This document shows positions 31,965-46,900 of a stretch of 64,000 nucleotides of DNA, in pieces. Position 1 is the first letter of the stretch; each line of letters opens with the position of its first letter. This stretch comes from Acanthacorydalis orientalis. Lineage: Eukaryota; Arthropoda; Insecta; Megaloptera; Corydalidae. The notes beneath the pieces were generated by a model, which was not told the DNA's origin, made no database searches, and worked only from the letters and a program-made list of their open reading frames with translations. The DNA is taken from positions 848,536-912,535 of the forward strand of contig CM068323.1 of NCBI GenBank assembly GCA_034766995.1, given 5' to 3'. The translations under genes were made by a program, and so were the position numbers.

Positions 31965-34900
31965 ACTAAAAACACGTTTTTTTCGCTTGAAATTGCGATA
32001 TTTTTCATATAAACGTGATTTTCAACTACCAGAATCGAGATTTGCCGAAAAATTTTGCTACTATTGTATAGAACTAACTTACTTTTATCGAAATAATACG
32101 AAATATGTATACATTATCGGGATATTTTGTGATATTATCACTAAAAACACGTTTTTTTCGCTTGAAATTGCGATATTTTTCATATAAACGTGATTTTCAA
32201 CTACCAGAATCGAGATTTGCCGAAAAATTTTGCTACTATTGTATAGAACTAACTTACTTTTATCGAAATAATACGAAATATGTATACATTATCGGGATAT
32301 TTTGTGATATTATCACTAAAAACACGTTTTTTTCGCTTGAAATTGCGATATTTTTCATATAAACGTGATTTTCAACTACCAGAATCGAGATTTGCCGAAA
32401 AATTTTGCTACTATTGTATAGAACTAACTTACTTTTATCGAAATAATACGAAATATGTATACATTATCGGGATATTTTGTGATATTATCACTAAAAACAC
32501 GTTTTTTTCGCTTGAAATTGCGATATTTTTCATATAAACGTGATTTTCAACTACCAGAATCGAGATTTGCCGAAAAATTTTGCTACTATTGTATAGAACT
32601 AACTTACTTTTATCGAAATAATACGAAATATGTATACATTATCGGGATATTTTGTGATATTATCACTAAAAACACGTTTTTTTCGCTTGAAATTGCGATA
32701 TTTTTCATATAAACGTGATTTTCAACTACCAGAATCGAGATTTGCCGAAAAATTTTGCTACTATTGTATAGAACTAACTTACTTTAATCGAAATAATACG
32801 AAATATGTATACATTATCGGGATATTTTGTGATATTATCAATAAAAACACGTTTTTTTCGCTTGAAATTGCGATATATTTCATATAAACCTGATTTTCAA
32901 CTACCAGAATCGAGATTTGCCGAAAAATTTTGCTACTATTGTATAGAACTAACTTACTTTTATCGAAATAATACGAAATATGTATACATTATCGGGATAT
33001 TTTGTGATATTATCACTAAAAACACGTTTTTTTCGCTTGAAATTGCGATATTTTTCATATAAACGTGATTTTCAACTACCAGAATCGAGATTTGCCGAAA
33101 AATTTTGCTACTATTGTATAGAACTAACTTACTTTTATCGAAATAATACGAAATATGTATACATTATCGGGATATTTTGTGATATTATCACTAAAAACAC
33201 GTTTTTTTTCGCTTGAAATTGCGATATATTTCATATAAACGTGATTTTCAACTACCAGAATCGAGATTTGCCGAAAAATTTTGCTACTATTGTATAGAAC
33301 TAACTTACTTTTATCGAAATAATACGAAATATGTATACATTATCGGGATATTTTGTGATATTATCACTAAAAACACGTTTTTTTTCGCTTGAAATTGCGA
33401 TATATTTCATATAAACGTGATTTTCAACTACCAGAATCGAGATTTGCCGAAAAATTTTGCTACTATTGTATAGAACTAACTTACTTTAATCGAAATAATA
33501 CGAAATATGTATACATTATCGGGATATTTTGTGATATTATCACTAAAAACACGTTTTTTTCGCTTGAAATTGCGATATTTTTCATATAAACGTGATTTTC
33601 AACTACCAGAATCGAGATTTGCCGAAAAATTTTGCTACTATTGTATAGAACTAACTTACTTTTATCGAAATAATACGAAATATGTATACATTATCGGGAT
33701 ATTTTGTGATATTATCACTAAAAACACGTTTTTTTCGCTTGAAATTGCGATATTTTTCATATAAACGTGATTTTCAACTACCAGAATCGAGATTTGCCGA
33801 AAAATTTTGCTACTATTGTATAGAACTAACTTACTTTTATCGAAATAATACGAAATATGTATACATTATCGGGATATTTTGTGATATTATCACTAAAAAC
33901 ACGTTTTTTTCGCTTGAAATTGCGATATTTTTCATATAAACGTGATTTTCAACTACCAGAATCGAGATTTGCCGAAAAATTTTGCTACTATTGTATAGAA
34001 CTAACTTACTTTTATCGAAATAATACGAAATATGTATACATTATCGGGATATTTTGTGATATTATCACTAAAAACACGTTTTTTTCGCTTGAAATTGCGA
34101 TATATTTCATATAAACGTGATTTTCAACTACCAGAATCGAGATTTGCCGAAAAATTTTGCTACTATTGTATAGAACTAACTTACTTTAATCGAAATAATA
34201 CGAAATATGTATACATTATCGGGATATTTTGTGATATTATCACTAAAAACACGTTTTTTTCGCTTGAAATTGCGATATATTTCATATAAACGTGATTTTC
34301 AACTACCAGAATCGAGATTTGCCGAAAAATTTTGCTACTATTGTATAGAACTAACTTACTTTTATCGAAATAATACGAAATATGTATACATTATCGGGAT
34401 ATTTTGTGATATTATCACTAAAAACACGTTTTTTTCGCTTGAAATTGCGATATTTTTCATATAAACGTGATTTTCAACTACCAGAATCGAGATTTGCCGA
34501 AAAATTTTGCTACTATTGTATAGAACTAACTTACTTTTATCGAAATAATACGAAATATGTATACATTTTCGGGATATTTTGTGATATTATCACTAAAAAC
34601 CCGTTTTTTTCGCTTGAAATTGTGATATTTTTCATATAAACGTGATTTTCAACTACCAGAATCGAGATTTGCCGAAAAATTTTGCTACTATTGTATAGAA
34701 CTAACTTACTTTTATCGAAATAATACGAAATATGTATACATTATCGGGATATTTTGTGATATTATCACTAAAAACACGTTTTTTTCGCTTGAAATTGCGA
34801 TATATTTCATATAAACGTGATTTTCAACTACCAGAATCGAGATTTGCCGAAAAATTTTGCTACTATTGTATAGAACTAACTTACTTTTATCGAAATAATA

Positions 34901-37900
34901 CGAAATATGTATACATTATTGGGATATTTTGTGATATTATCACTAAAAACACGTTTTTTTCGCTTGAAATTGCGATATATTTCATATCAACGTGATTTTC
35001 AACTACCAGAATCGAGATTTGCCGAAAAATTTTGCTACTATTGTATAGAACTAACTTACTTTAATCGAAATAATACGAAATATGTATACATTATCGGGAT
35101 ATTTTGTGATATTATCAATAAAAACACGTTTTTTTCGCTTGAAATTGCGATATATTTCATATAAACCTGATTTTCAACTACCAGAATCGAGATTTGCCGA
35201 AAAATTTTGCTACTATTGTATAGAACTAACTTACTTTTATCGAAATAATACGAAATATGTATACATTATCGGGATATTTTGTGATATTATCACTAAAAAC
35301 ACGTTTTTTTCGCTTGAAATTGCGATATTTTTCATATAAACGTGATTTTCAACTACCAGAATCGAGATTTGCCGAAAAATTTTGCTACTATTGTATAGAA
35401 CTAACTTACTTTTATCGAAATAATACGAAATATGTATACATTATCGGGATATTTTGTGATATTATCACTAAAAACACGTTTTTTTCGCTTGAAATTGCGA
35501 TATTTTTCATATAAACGTGATTTTCAACTACCAGAATCGAGATTTGCCGAAAAATTTTGCTACTATTGTATAGAACTAACTTACTTTTATCGAAATAATA
35601 CGAAATATGTATACATTTTCGGGATATTTTGTGATATTATCACTAAAAACACGTTTTTTTCGCTTGAAATTGCGATATTTTTCATATAAACGTGATTTTC
35701 AACTACCAGAATCGAGATTTGCCGAAAAATTTTGCTACTATTGTATAGAACTAACTTACTTTTATCGAAATAATACGAAATATGTATACATTATCGGGAT
35801 ATTTTGTGATATTATCACTAAAAACACGTTTTTTTCGCTTGAAATTGCGATATTTTTCATATAAACGTGATTTTCAACTACCAGAATCGAGATTTGCCGA
35901 AAAATTTTGCTACTATTGTATAGAACTAACTTACTTTTATCGAAATAATACGAAATATGTATACATTATCGGGATATTTTGTGATATTATCACTAAAAAC
36001 ACTTTTTTTTCGCTTGAAATTGCGATATATTTCATATAAACGTGATTTTCAACTACCAGAATCGAGATTTGCCGAAAAATTTTGCTACTATTGTATAGAA
36101 CTAACTTACTTTAATCGAAATAATACGAAATATGTATACATTATCGGGATATTTTGTGATATTATCAATAAAAACACGTTTTTTTTGCTTGAAATTGCGA
36201 TATTTTTCATATAAACGTGATTTTCAACTACCAGAATCGAGATTTGCCGAAAAATTTTGCTACTATTGTATAGAACTAACTTACTTTTATCGAAATAATA
36301 CGAAATATGTATACATTATCGGGATATTTTGTGATATTATCACTAAAAACACGTTTTTTTCGCTTGAAATTGCGATATTTTTCATATAAACGTGATTTTC
36401 AACTACCAGAATCGAGATTTGCCGAAAAATTTTGCTACTATTGTATAGAACTAACTTACTTTTATCGAAATAATACGAAATATGTATACATTATCGGGAT
36501 ATTTTGTGATATTATCACTAAAAACACTTTTTTTTCGCTTGAAATTGCGATATATTTCATATAAACGTGATTTTCAACTACCAGAATCGAGATTTGCCGA
36601 AAAATTTTGCTACTATTGTATAGAACTAACTTACTTTTATCGAAATAATACGAAATATGTATACATTATCGGGATATTTTGTGATATTATCACTAAAAAC
36701 ACGTTTTTTTCGCTTGAAATTGCGATATTTTTCATATAAACGTGATTTTCAACTACCAGAATCGAGATTTGCCGAAAAATTTTGCTACTATTGTATAGAA
36801 CTAACTTACTTTTATCGAAATAATACGAAATATGTATACATTATCGGGATATTTTGTGATATTATCACTAAAAACACGTCTTTTTTCGCTTGAAATTGCG
36901 ATATATTTCATATAAACGTGATTTTCAACTACCAGAATCGAGATTTGCCGAAAAATTTTGCTACTATTGTATAGAACTAACTTACTTTTATCGAAATAAT
37001 ACGAAATATGTATACATTATCGGGATATTTTGTGATATTATCACTAAAAACACGTTTTTTTCGCTTGAAATTGCGATATATTTCATATAAACGTGATTTT
37101 CAACTACCAGAATCGAGATTTGCCGAAAAATTTTGCTACTATTGTATAGAACTAACTTACTTTTATCGAAATAATACGAAATATGTATACATTATCGGGA
37201 TATTTTGTGATATTATCACTAAAAACACGTTTTTTTCGCTTGAAATTGCGATATTTTTCATATAAACGTGATTTTCAACTACCAGAATCGAGATTTGCCG
37301 AAAAATTTTGCTACTATTGTATAGAACTAACTTACTTTTATCGAAATAATACGAAATATGTATACATTATCGGGATATTTTGTGATATTATCACTAAAAA
37401 CACGTTTTTTTCGCTTGAAATTGCGATATATTTCATATAAACGTGATTTTCAACTACCAGAATCGAGATTTGCCGAAAAATTTTGCTACTATTGTATAGA
37501 ACTAACTTACTTTTATCGAAATAATACGAAATATGTATACATTATCGGGATATTTTGTGATATTATCAATAAAAACACGTTTTTTTCGCTTGAAATTGCG
37601 ATATTTTTCATATAAACGTGATTTTCAACTACCAGAATCGAGATTTGCCGTAAAATTTTGCTACTATTGTATAGAACTAACTTACTTTTATCGAAATAAT
37701 ACGAAATATGTATACATTATTTGGATATTTTGTGATATTATCACTAAAAACACGTTTTTTTTCGCTTGAAATTGCGATATTTTTCATATAAACGTGATTT
37801 TCAACTACCAGAATCGAGATTTGCCGAAAAATTTTGCTACTATTGTATAGAACTAACTTACTTTTATCGAAATAATACGAAATATGTATACATTTTCGGG

Positions 37901-40900
37901 ATATTTTGTGATATTATCACTAAAAACACGTTTTTTTCGCTTGAAATTGTGATATTTTTCATATAAACGTGATTTTCAACTACCAGAATCGAGATTTGCC
38001 GAAAAATTTTGCTACTATTGTATAGAACTAACTTACTTTTATCGAAATAATACGAAATATGTATACATTATCGGGATATTTTGTGATATTATCACTAAAA
38101 ACACGTTTTTTTCGCTTGAAATTGCGATATATTTCATATAAACGTGATTTTCAACTACCAGAATCGAGATTTGCCGAAAAATTTTGCTACTATTGTATAG
38201 AACTAACTTACTTTAATCGAAATAATACGAAATATGTATACATTATCGGGATATTTTGTGATATTATCACTAAAAACACGTTTTTTTCGCTTGAAATTGC
38301 GATATTTTTCATATAAACGTGATTTTCAACTACCAGAATCGAGATTTGCCGAAAAATTTTGCTACTATTGTATAGAACTAACTTACTTTTATCGAAATAA
38401 TACGAAATATGTATACATTATTTGGATATTTTGTGATATTATCACTAAAAACACGTTTTTTTCGCTTGAAATTGCGATATATTTCATATAAACGTGATTT
38501 TCAACTACCAGAATCGAGATTTGCCGAAAAATTTTGCTACTATTGTATAGAACTAACTTACTTTTATCGAAATAATACGAAATATGTATACATTTTCGGG
38601 ATATTTTGTGATATTATCACTAAGAACCCGTTTTTTTCGCTTGAAATTGTGATATTTTTCATATAAACGTGATTTTCAACTACCAGAATCGAGATTTGCC
38701 GTAAAATTTTGCTACTATTGTATAGAACTAACTTACTTTTATCGAAATAATACGAAATATGTATACATTATTGGGATATTTTGTGATATTATCACTAAAA
38801 ACACGTTTTTTTCGCTTGAAATTGCGATATTTTATATAATAGACGTGATTTTCAACTACCAGAATCGAGATTTGCCGAAAAATTTTGCTACTATTGTATA
38901 GAACTAACTTACTTTTATCGAAATAATACGAAATATGTATACATTATCGGGATATTTTGTGATATTATCACTAAAAACACGTTTTTTTCGCTTGAAATTG
39001 CGATATATTTCATATAAACGTGATTTTCAACTACCAGAATCGAGATTTGCCGAAAAATTTTGCTACTATTGTATAGAACTAACTTACTTTTATCGAAATA
39101 ATACGAAATATGTATACATTATCGGGATATTTTGTGATATTATCACTAAAAACACGTTTTTTTCGCTTGAAATTGCGATATTTTTCATATAAACGTGATT
39201 TTCAACTACCAGAATCGAGATTTGCCGAAAAATTTTGCTACTATTGTATAGAACTAACTTACTTTTATCGAAATAATACGAAATATGTATACATTTTCGG
39301 GATATTTTGTGATATTATCACTAAAAACCCGTTTTTTTCGCTTGAAATTGTGATATTTTTCATATAAACGTGATTTTCAACTACCAGAATCGAGATTTGC
39401 CGTAAAATTTTGCTACTATTGTATAGAACTAACTTACTTTTATCGAAATAATACGAAATATGTATACATTATTTGGATATTTTGTGATATTATCACTAAA
39501 AACACGTTTTTTTCGCTTGAAATTGCGATATTTTTCATATAAACGTGATTTTCAACTACCAGAATCGAGATTTGCCGAAAAATTTTGCTACTATTGTATA
39601 GAACTAACTTACTTTTATCGAAATAATACGAAATATGTATACATTTTCGGGATATTTTGTGATATTATCACTAAAAACACGTTTTTTTCGCTTGAAATTG
39701 CGATATTTTTCATATAAACGTGATTTTCAACTACCAGAATCGAGATTTGCCGTAAAATTTTGCTACTATTGTATAGAACTAACTTACTTTTATCGAAATA
39801 ATACGAAATATGTATACATTATCGGGATATTTTGTGATATTATCACTAAAAACACGTTTTTTTCGCTTGAAATTGCGATATATTTCATATAAACCTGATT
39901 TTCAACTACCAGAATCGAGATTTGCCGAAAAATTTTGCTACTATTGTATAGAACTAACTTACTTTAATCGAAATAATACGAAATATGTATACATTATCGG
40001 GATATTTTGTGATATTATCAATAAAAACACGTTTTTTTCGCTTGAAATTGCGATATTTTTCATATAAACGTGATTTTCAACTACCAGAATCGAGATTTGC
40101 CGTAAAATTTTGCTACTATTGTATAGAACTAACTTACTTTTATCGAAATAATACGAAATATGTATACATTATTTGGATATTTTGTGATATTATCACTAAA
40201 AACACGTTTTTTTCGCTTGAAATTGCGATATTTTTCATATAAACGTGATTTTCAACTACCAGAATCGAGATTTGCCGAAAAATTTTGCTACTATTGTATA
40301 GAACTAACTTACTTTTATCGAAATAATACGAAATATGTATACATTTTCGGGATATTTTGTGATATTATCACTAAAAACACGTTTTTTTTCGCTTGAAATT
40401 GCGATATTTTTCATATAAACGTGATTTTCAACTACCAGAATCGAGATTTGCCGAAAAATTTTGCTACTATTGTATAGAACTAACTTACTTTTATCGAAAT
40501 AATACGAAATATGTATACATTATCGGGATATTTTGTGATATTATCACTAAAAACACGTTTTTTTCGCTTGAAATTGCGATATATTTCATATAAACGTGAT
40601 TTTCAACTACCAGAATCGAGATTTGCCGAAAAATTTTGCTACTATTGTATAGAACTAACTTACTTTTATCGAAATAATACGAAATATGTATACATTATCG
40701 GGATATTTTGTGATATTATCAATAAAAACACGTTTTTTTCGCTTGAAATTGCGATATTTTTCATATAAACGTGATTTTCAACTACCAGAATCGAGATTTG
40801 CCGTAAAATTTTGCTACTATTGTATAGAACTAACTTACTTTTATCGAAATAATACGAAATATGTATACATTATTGGGATATTTTGTGATATTATCACTAA

Positions 40901-43900
40901 AAACACGTTTTTTTCGCTTGAAATTGCGATATTTTATATAATAGACGTGATTTTCAACTACCAGAATCGAGATTTGCCGAAAAATTTTTCTACTATTGTT
41001 TAGAACTAACTTACTTTTATCGAAATAATACGAAATATGTATACATTTTCGGGATATTTTGTGATATTATCACTAAAAACCCGTTTTTTTCGCTTGAAAT
41101 TGTGATATTTTTCATATAAACGTGATTTTCAACTACCAGAATCGAGATTTGCCGTAAAATTTTGCTACTATTGTATAGAACTAACTTACTTTTATCGAAA
41201 TAATACGAAATATGTATACATTATCGGGATATTTTGTGATATTATCACTAAAAACACGTTTTTTTCGCTTAAAATAGCGATATATTTCATATAAACGTGA
41301 TTTTCAACTACCAGAATCGAGATTTGCCGAAAAATTTTGCTACTATTGTATAGAACTAACTTACTTTAATCGAAATAATACGAAATATGTATACATTATC
41401 GGGATATTTTGTGATATTATCAATAAAAACACGTTTTTTTCGCTTGAAATTGCGATATTTTTCATATAAACGTGATTTTCAACTACCAGAATCGAGATTT
41501 GCCGTAAAATTTTGCTACTATTGTATAGAACTAACTTACTTTTATCGAAATAATACGAAATATGTATACATTATTTGGATATTTTGTGATATTATCACTA
41601 AAAACACGTTTTTTTCGCTTGAAATTGCGATATTTTTCATATAAACGTGATTTTCAACTACCAGAATCGAGATTTGCCGAAAAATTTTGCTACTATTGTA
41701 TAGAACTAACTTACTTTTATCGAAATAATACGAAATATGTATACATTTTCGGGATATTTTGTGATATTATCACTAAAAACCCTTTTTTTTCGCTTGAAAT
41801 TGTGATATTTTTCATATAAACGTGATTTTCAACTACCAGAATCGAGATTTGCCGTAAAATTTTGCTACTATTGTATAGAACTAACTTACTTTTATCGAAA
41901 TAATACGAAATATGTATACATTATCGGGATATTTTGTGATATTATCACTAAAAACACGTTTTTTTCGCTTAAAATAGCGATATATTTCATATAAACGTGA
42001 TTTTCAACTACCAGAATCGAGATTTGCCGAAAAATTTTGCTACTATTGTATAGAACTAACTTACTTTAATCGAAATAATACGAAATATGTATACATTATC
42101 GGGATATTTTGTGATATTATCAATAAAAACACGTTTTTTTCGCTTGAAATTGCGATATTTTTCATATAAACGTGATTTTCAACTACCAGAATCGAGATTT
42201 GCCGTAAAATTTTGCTACTATTGTATAGAACTAACTTACTTTTATCGAAATAATACGAAATATGTATACATTATTTGGATATTTTGTGATATTATCACTA
42301 AAAACACGTTTTTTTCGCTTGAAATTGCGATATTTTTCATATAAACGTGATTTTCAACTACCAGAATCGAGATTTGCCGAAAAATTTTGCTACTATTGTA
42401 TAGAACTAACTTACTTTTATCGAAATAATACGAAATATGTATACATTTTCGGGATATTTTGTGATATTATCACTAAAAACCCGTTTTTTTCGCTTGAAAT
42501 TGTGATATTTTTCATATAAACGTGATTTTCAACTACCAGAATCGAGATTTGCCGTAAAATTTTTCTACTATTGTTTAGAACTAACTTACTTTAATCGAAA
42601 TAGTACGAAATATGTATACATTATCGGGATATTTTGTGATATTATCAATAAAAACTCGTTTTTTTCGCTTGAAATTGCGATATTTTTCATATAAACGTGA
42701 TTTTCAACTACCAGAATCGAGATTTGCCGTAAAATTTTGCTACTATTGTATAGAACTAACTTACTTTTATCGAAATAATACGAAATATGTATACATTATT
42801 TGGATATTTTGTGATATTATCACTAAAAACACGTTTTTTTCGCTTGAAATTGCGATATTTTTCATATAAACGTGATTTTCAACTACCAGAATCGAGATTT
42901 GCCGAAAAATTTTGCTACTATTGTATAGAACTAACTTACTTTTATCGAAATAATACGAAATATGTATACATTTTCGGGATATTTTGTGATATTATCACTA
43001 AAAACCCGTTTTTTTCGCTTGAAATTGTGATATTTTTCATATAAACGTGATTTTCAACTACCAGAATCGAGATTTGCCGTAAAATTTTGCTACTATTGTA
43101 TAGAACTAACTTACTTTTATCGAAATAATACGAAATATGTATACATTATTGGGATATTTTGTGATATTATCACTAAAAACACGTTTTTTTCGCTTGAAAT
43201 TGCGATATTTTATATAATAGACGTGATTTTCAACTACCAGAATCGAGATTTGCCGAAAAATTTTGCTACTATTGTATAGAACTAACTTACTTTTATCGAA
43301 ATAATACGAAATATGTATACATTATCGGGATATTTTGTGATATTATCACTAAAAACACGTTTTTTTCGCTTAAAATAGCGATATATTTCATATAAACGTG
43401 ATTTTCAACTACCAGAATCGAGATTTGCCGAAAAATTTTGCTACTATTGTATAGAACTAACTTACTTTAATCGAAATAATACGAAATATGTATACATTAT
43501 CGGGATATTTTGTGATATTATCAATAAAAACACGTTTTTTTCGCTTGAAATTGCGATATTTTTCATATAAACGTGATTTTCAACTACCAGAATCGAGATT
43601 TGCCGTAAAATTTTGCTACTATTGTATAGAACTAACTTACTTTTATCGAAATAATACGAAATATGTATACATTATTTGGATATTTTGTGATATTATCACT
43701 AAAAACACGTTTTTTTCGCTTGAAATTGCGATATTTTTCATATAAACGTGATTTTCAACTACCAGAATCGAGATTTGCCGAAAAATTTTGCTACTATTGT
43801 ATAGAACTAACTTACTTTTATCGAAATAATACGAAATATGTATACATTTTCGGGATATTTTGTGATATTATCACTAAAAACCCGTTTTTTTCGCTTGAAA

Positions 43901-46900
43901 TTGTGATATTTTTCATATAAACGTGATTTTCAACTACCAGAATCGAGATTTGCCGAAAAATTTTGCTACTATTGTATAGAACTAACTTACTTTTATCGAA
44001 ATAATACGAAATATGTATACATTATTTGGATATTTTGTGATATTATCACTAAAAACACGTTTTTTTCGCTTGAAATTGCGATATTTTTCATATAAACGTG
44101 ATTTTCAACTACCAGAATCGAGATTTGCCGAAAAATTTTGCTACTATTGTATAGAACTAACTTACTTTTATCGAAATAATACGAAATATGTATACATTAT
44201 CGGGATATTTTGTGATATTATCACTAAAAACACGTTTTTTTCGCTTGAAATTGCGATATTTTTCATATAAACGTGATTTTCAACTACCAGAATCGAGATT
44301 TGCCGAAAAATTTTGCTACTATTGTATAGAACTAACTTACTTTTATCGAAATAATACGAAATATGTATACATTATCGGGATATTTTGTGATATTATCACT
44401 AAAAACACGTTTTTTTTCGCTTGAAATTGCGATATATTTCATATAAACGTGATTTTCAACTACCAGAATCGAGATTTGCCGAAAAATTTTGCTACTATTG
44501 TATAGAACTAACTTACTTTAATCGAAATAATACGAAATATGTATACATTATCGGGATATTTTGTGATATTATCAATAAAAACACGTTTTTTTTCGCTTGA
44601 AATTGCGATATTTTTCATATAAACGTGATTTTCAACTACCAGAATCGAGATTTGCCGAAAAATTTTGCTACTATTGTATAGAACTAACTTACTTTTATCG
44701 AAATAATACGAAATATGTATACATTATCGGGATATTTTGTGATATTATCACTAAAAACACGTTTTTTTTCGCTTGAAATTGCGATATTTTTCATATAAAC
44801 GTGATTTTCAACTACCAGAATCGAGATTTGCCGAAAAATTTTGCTACTATTGTATAGAACTAACTTACTTTTATCGAAATAATACGAAATATGTATACAT
44901 TATCGGGATATTTTGTGATATTATCACTAAAAACACGTTTTTTTCGCTTGAAATTGCGATATTTTTCATATAAACGTGATTTTCAACTACCAGAATCGAG
45001 ATTTGCCGAAAAATTTTGCTACTATTGTATAGAACTAACTTACTTTTATCGAAATAATACGAAATATGTATACATTATTTGGATATTTTGTGATATTATC
45101 ACTAAAAACACGTTTTTTTTCGCTTGAAATTGCGATATTTTTCATATAAACGTGATTTTCAACTACCAGAATCGAGATTTGCCGAAAAATTTTGCTACTA
45201 TTGTATAGAACTAACTTACTTTTATCGAAATAATACGAAATATGTATACATTATTTGGATATTTTGTGATATTATCACTAAAAACACGTTTTTTTCGCTT
45301 GAAATTGCGATATTTTTCATATAAACGTGATTTTCAACTACCAGAATCGAGATTTGCCGAAAAATTTTGCTACTATTGTATAGAACTAACTTACTTTTAT
45401 CGAAATAATTCGAAATATGTATACATTTTCGGGATATTTTGTGATATTATCACTAAAAACACGTTTTTTTCGCTTGAAATTGTGATATTTTTCATATAAA
45501 CGTGATTTTCAACTACCAGAATCGAGATTTGCCGAAAAATTTTGCTACTATTGTATAGAACTAACTTACTTTTATCGAAATAATACGAAATATGTATACA
45601 TTATCGGGATATTTTGTGATATTATCACTAAAAACACGTTTTTTTCGCTTAAAATAGCGATATATTTCATATAAACGTGATTTTCAACTACCAGAATCGA
45701 GATTTGCCGAAAAATTTTGCTACTATTGTATAGAACTAACTTACTTTAATCGAAATAATACGAAATATGTATACATTATCGGGATATTTTGTGATATTAT
45801 CAATAAAAACACGTTTTTTTCGCTTGAAATTGCGATATTTTTCATATAAACGTGATTTTCAACTACCAGAATCGAGATTTGCCGTAAAATTTTGCTACTA
45901 TTGTATAGAACTAACTTACTTTTATCGAAATAATACGAAATATGTATACATTATTTGGATATTTTGTGATATTATCACTAAAAACACGTTTTTTTCGCTT
46001 GAAATTGCGATATTTTTCATATAAACGTGATTTTCAACTACCAGAATCGAGATTTGCCGAAAAATTTTGCTACTATTGTATAGAACTAACTTACTTTTAT
46101 CGAAATAATACGAAATATGTATACATTTTCGGGATATTTTGTGATATTATCACTAAAAACCCGTTTTTTTCGCTTGAAATTGTGATATTTTTCATATAAA
46201 CGTGATTTTCAACTACCAGAATCGAGATTTGCCGAAAAATTTTGCTACTATTGTATAGAACTAACTTACTTTTATCGAAATAATACGAAATATGTATACA
46301 TTATCGGGATATTTTGTGATATTATCACTAAAAACACGTTTTTTTCGCTTAAAATAGCGATATATTTCATATAAACGTGATTTTCAACTACCAGAATCGA
46401 GATTTGCCGAAAAATTTTGCTACTATTGTATAGAACTAACTTACTTTAATCGAAATAATACGAAATATGTATACATTATCGGGATATTTTGTGATATTAT
46501 CACTAAAAACACGTTTTTTTCGCTTGAAATTGCGATATTTTTCATATAAACGTGATTTTCAACTACCAGAATCGAGATTTGCCGAAAAATTTTGCTACTA
46601 TTGTATAGAACTAACTTACTTTTATCGAAATAATACGAAATATGTATACATTATTTGGATATTTTGTGATATTATCACTAAAAACACGTTTTTTTTCGCT
46701 TGAAATTGCGATATTTTTCATATAAACGTGATTTTCAACTACCAGAATCGAGATTTGCCGAAAAATTTTGCTACTATTGTATAGAACTAACTTACTTTTA
46801 TCGAAATAATACGAAATATGTATACATTTTCGGGATATTTTGTGATATTATCACTAAAAACACGTTTTTTTCGCTTGAAATTGTGATATTTTTCATATAA

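Noticed and set aside
32151..32175. CENP-B box in the satellite
   Set aside because: TTCGCTTGA matches the first half of the box, but the required CGGG part is absent at the right spacing, so this is not counted as a binding site.
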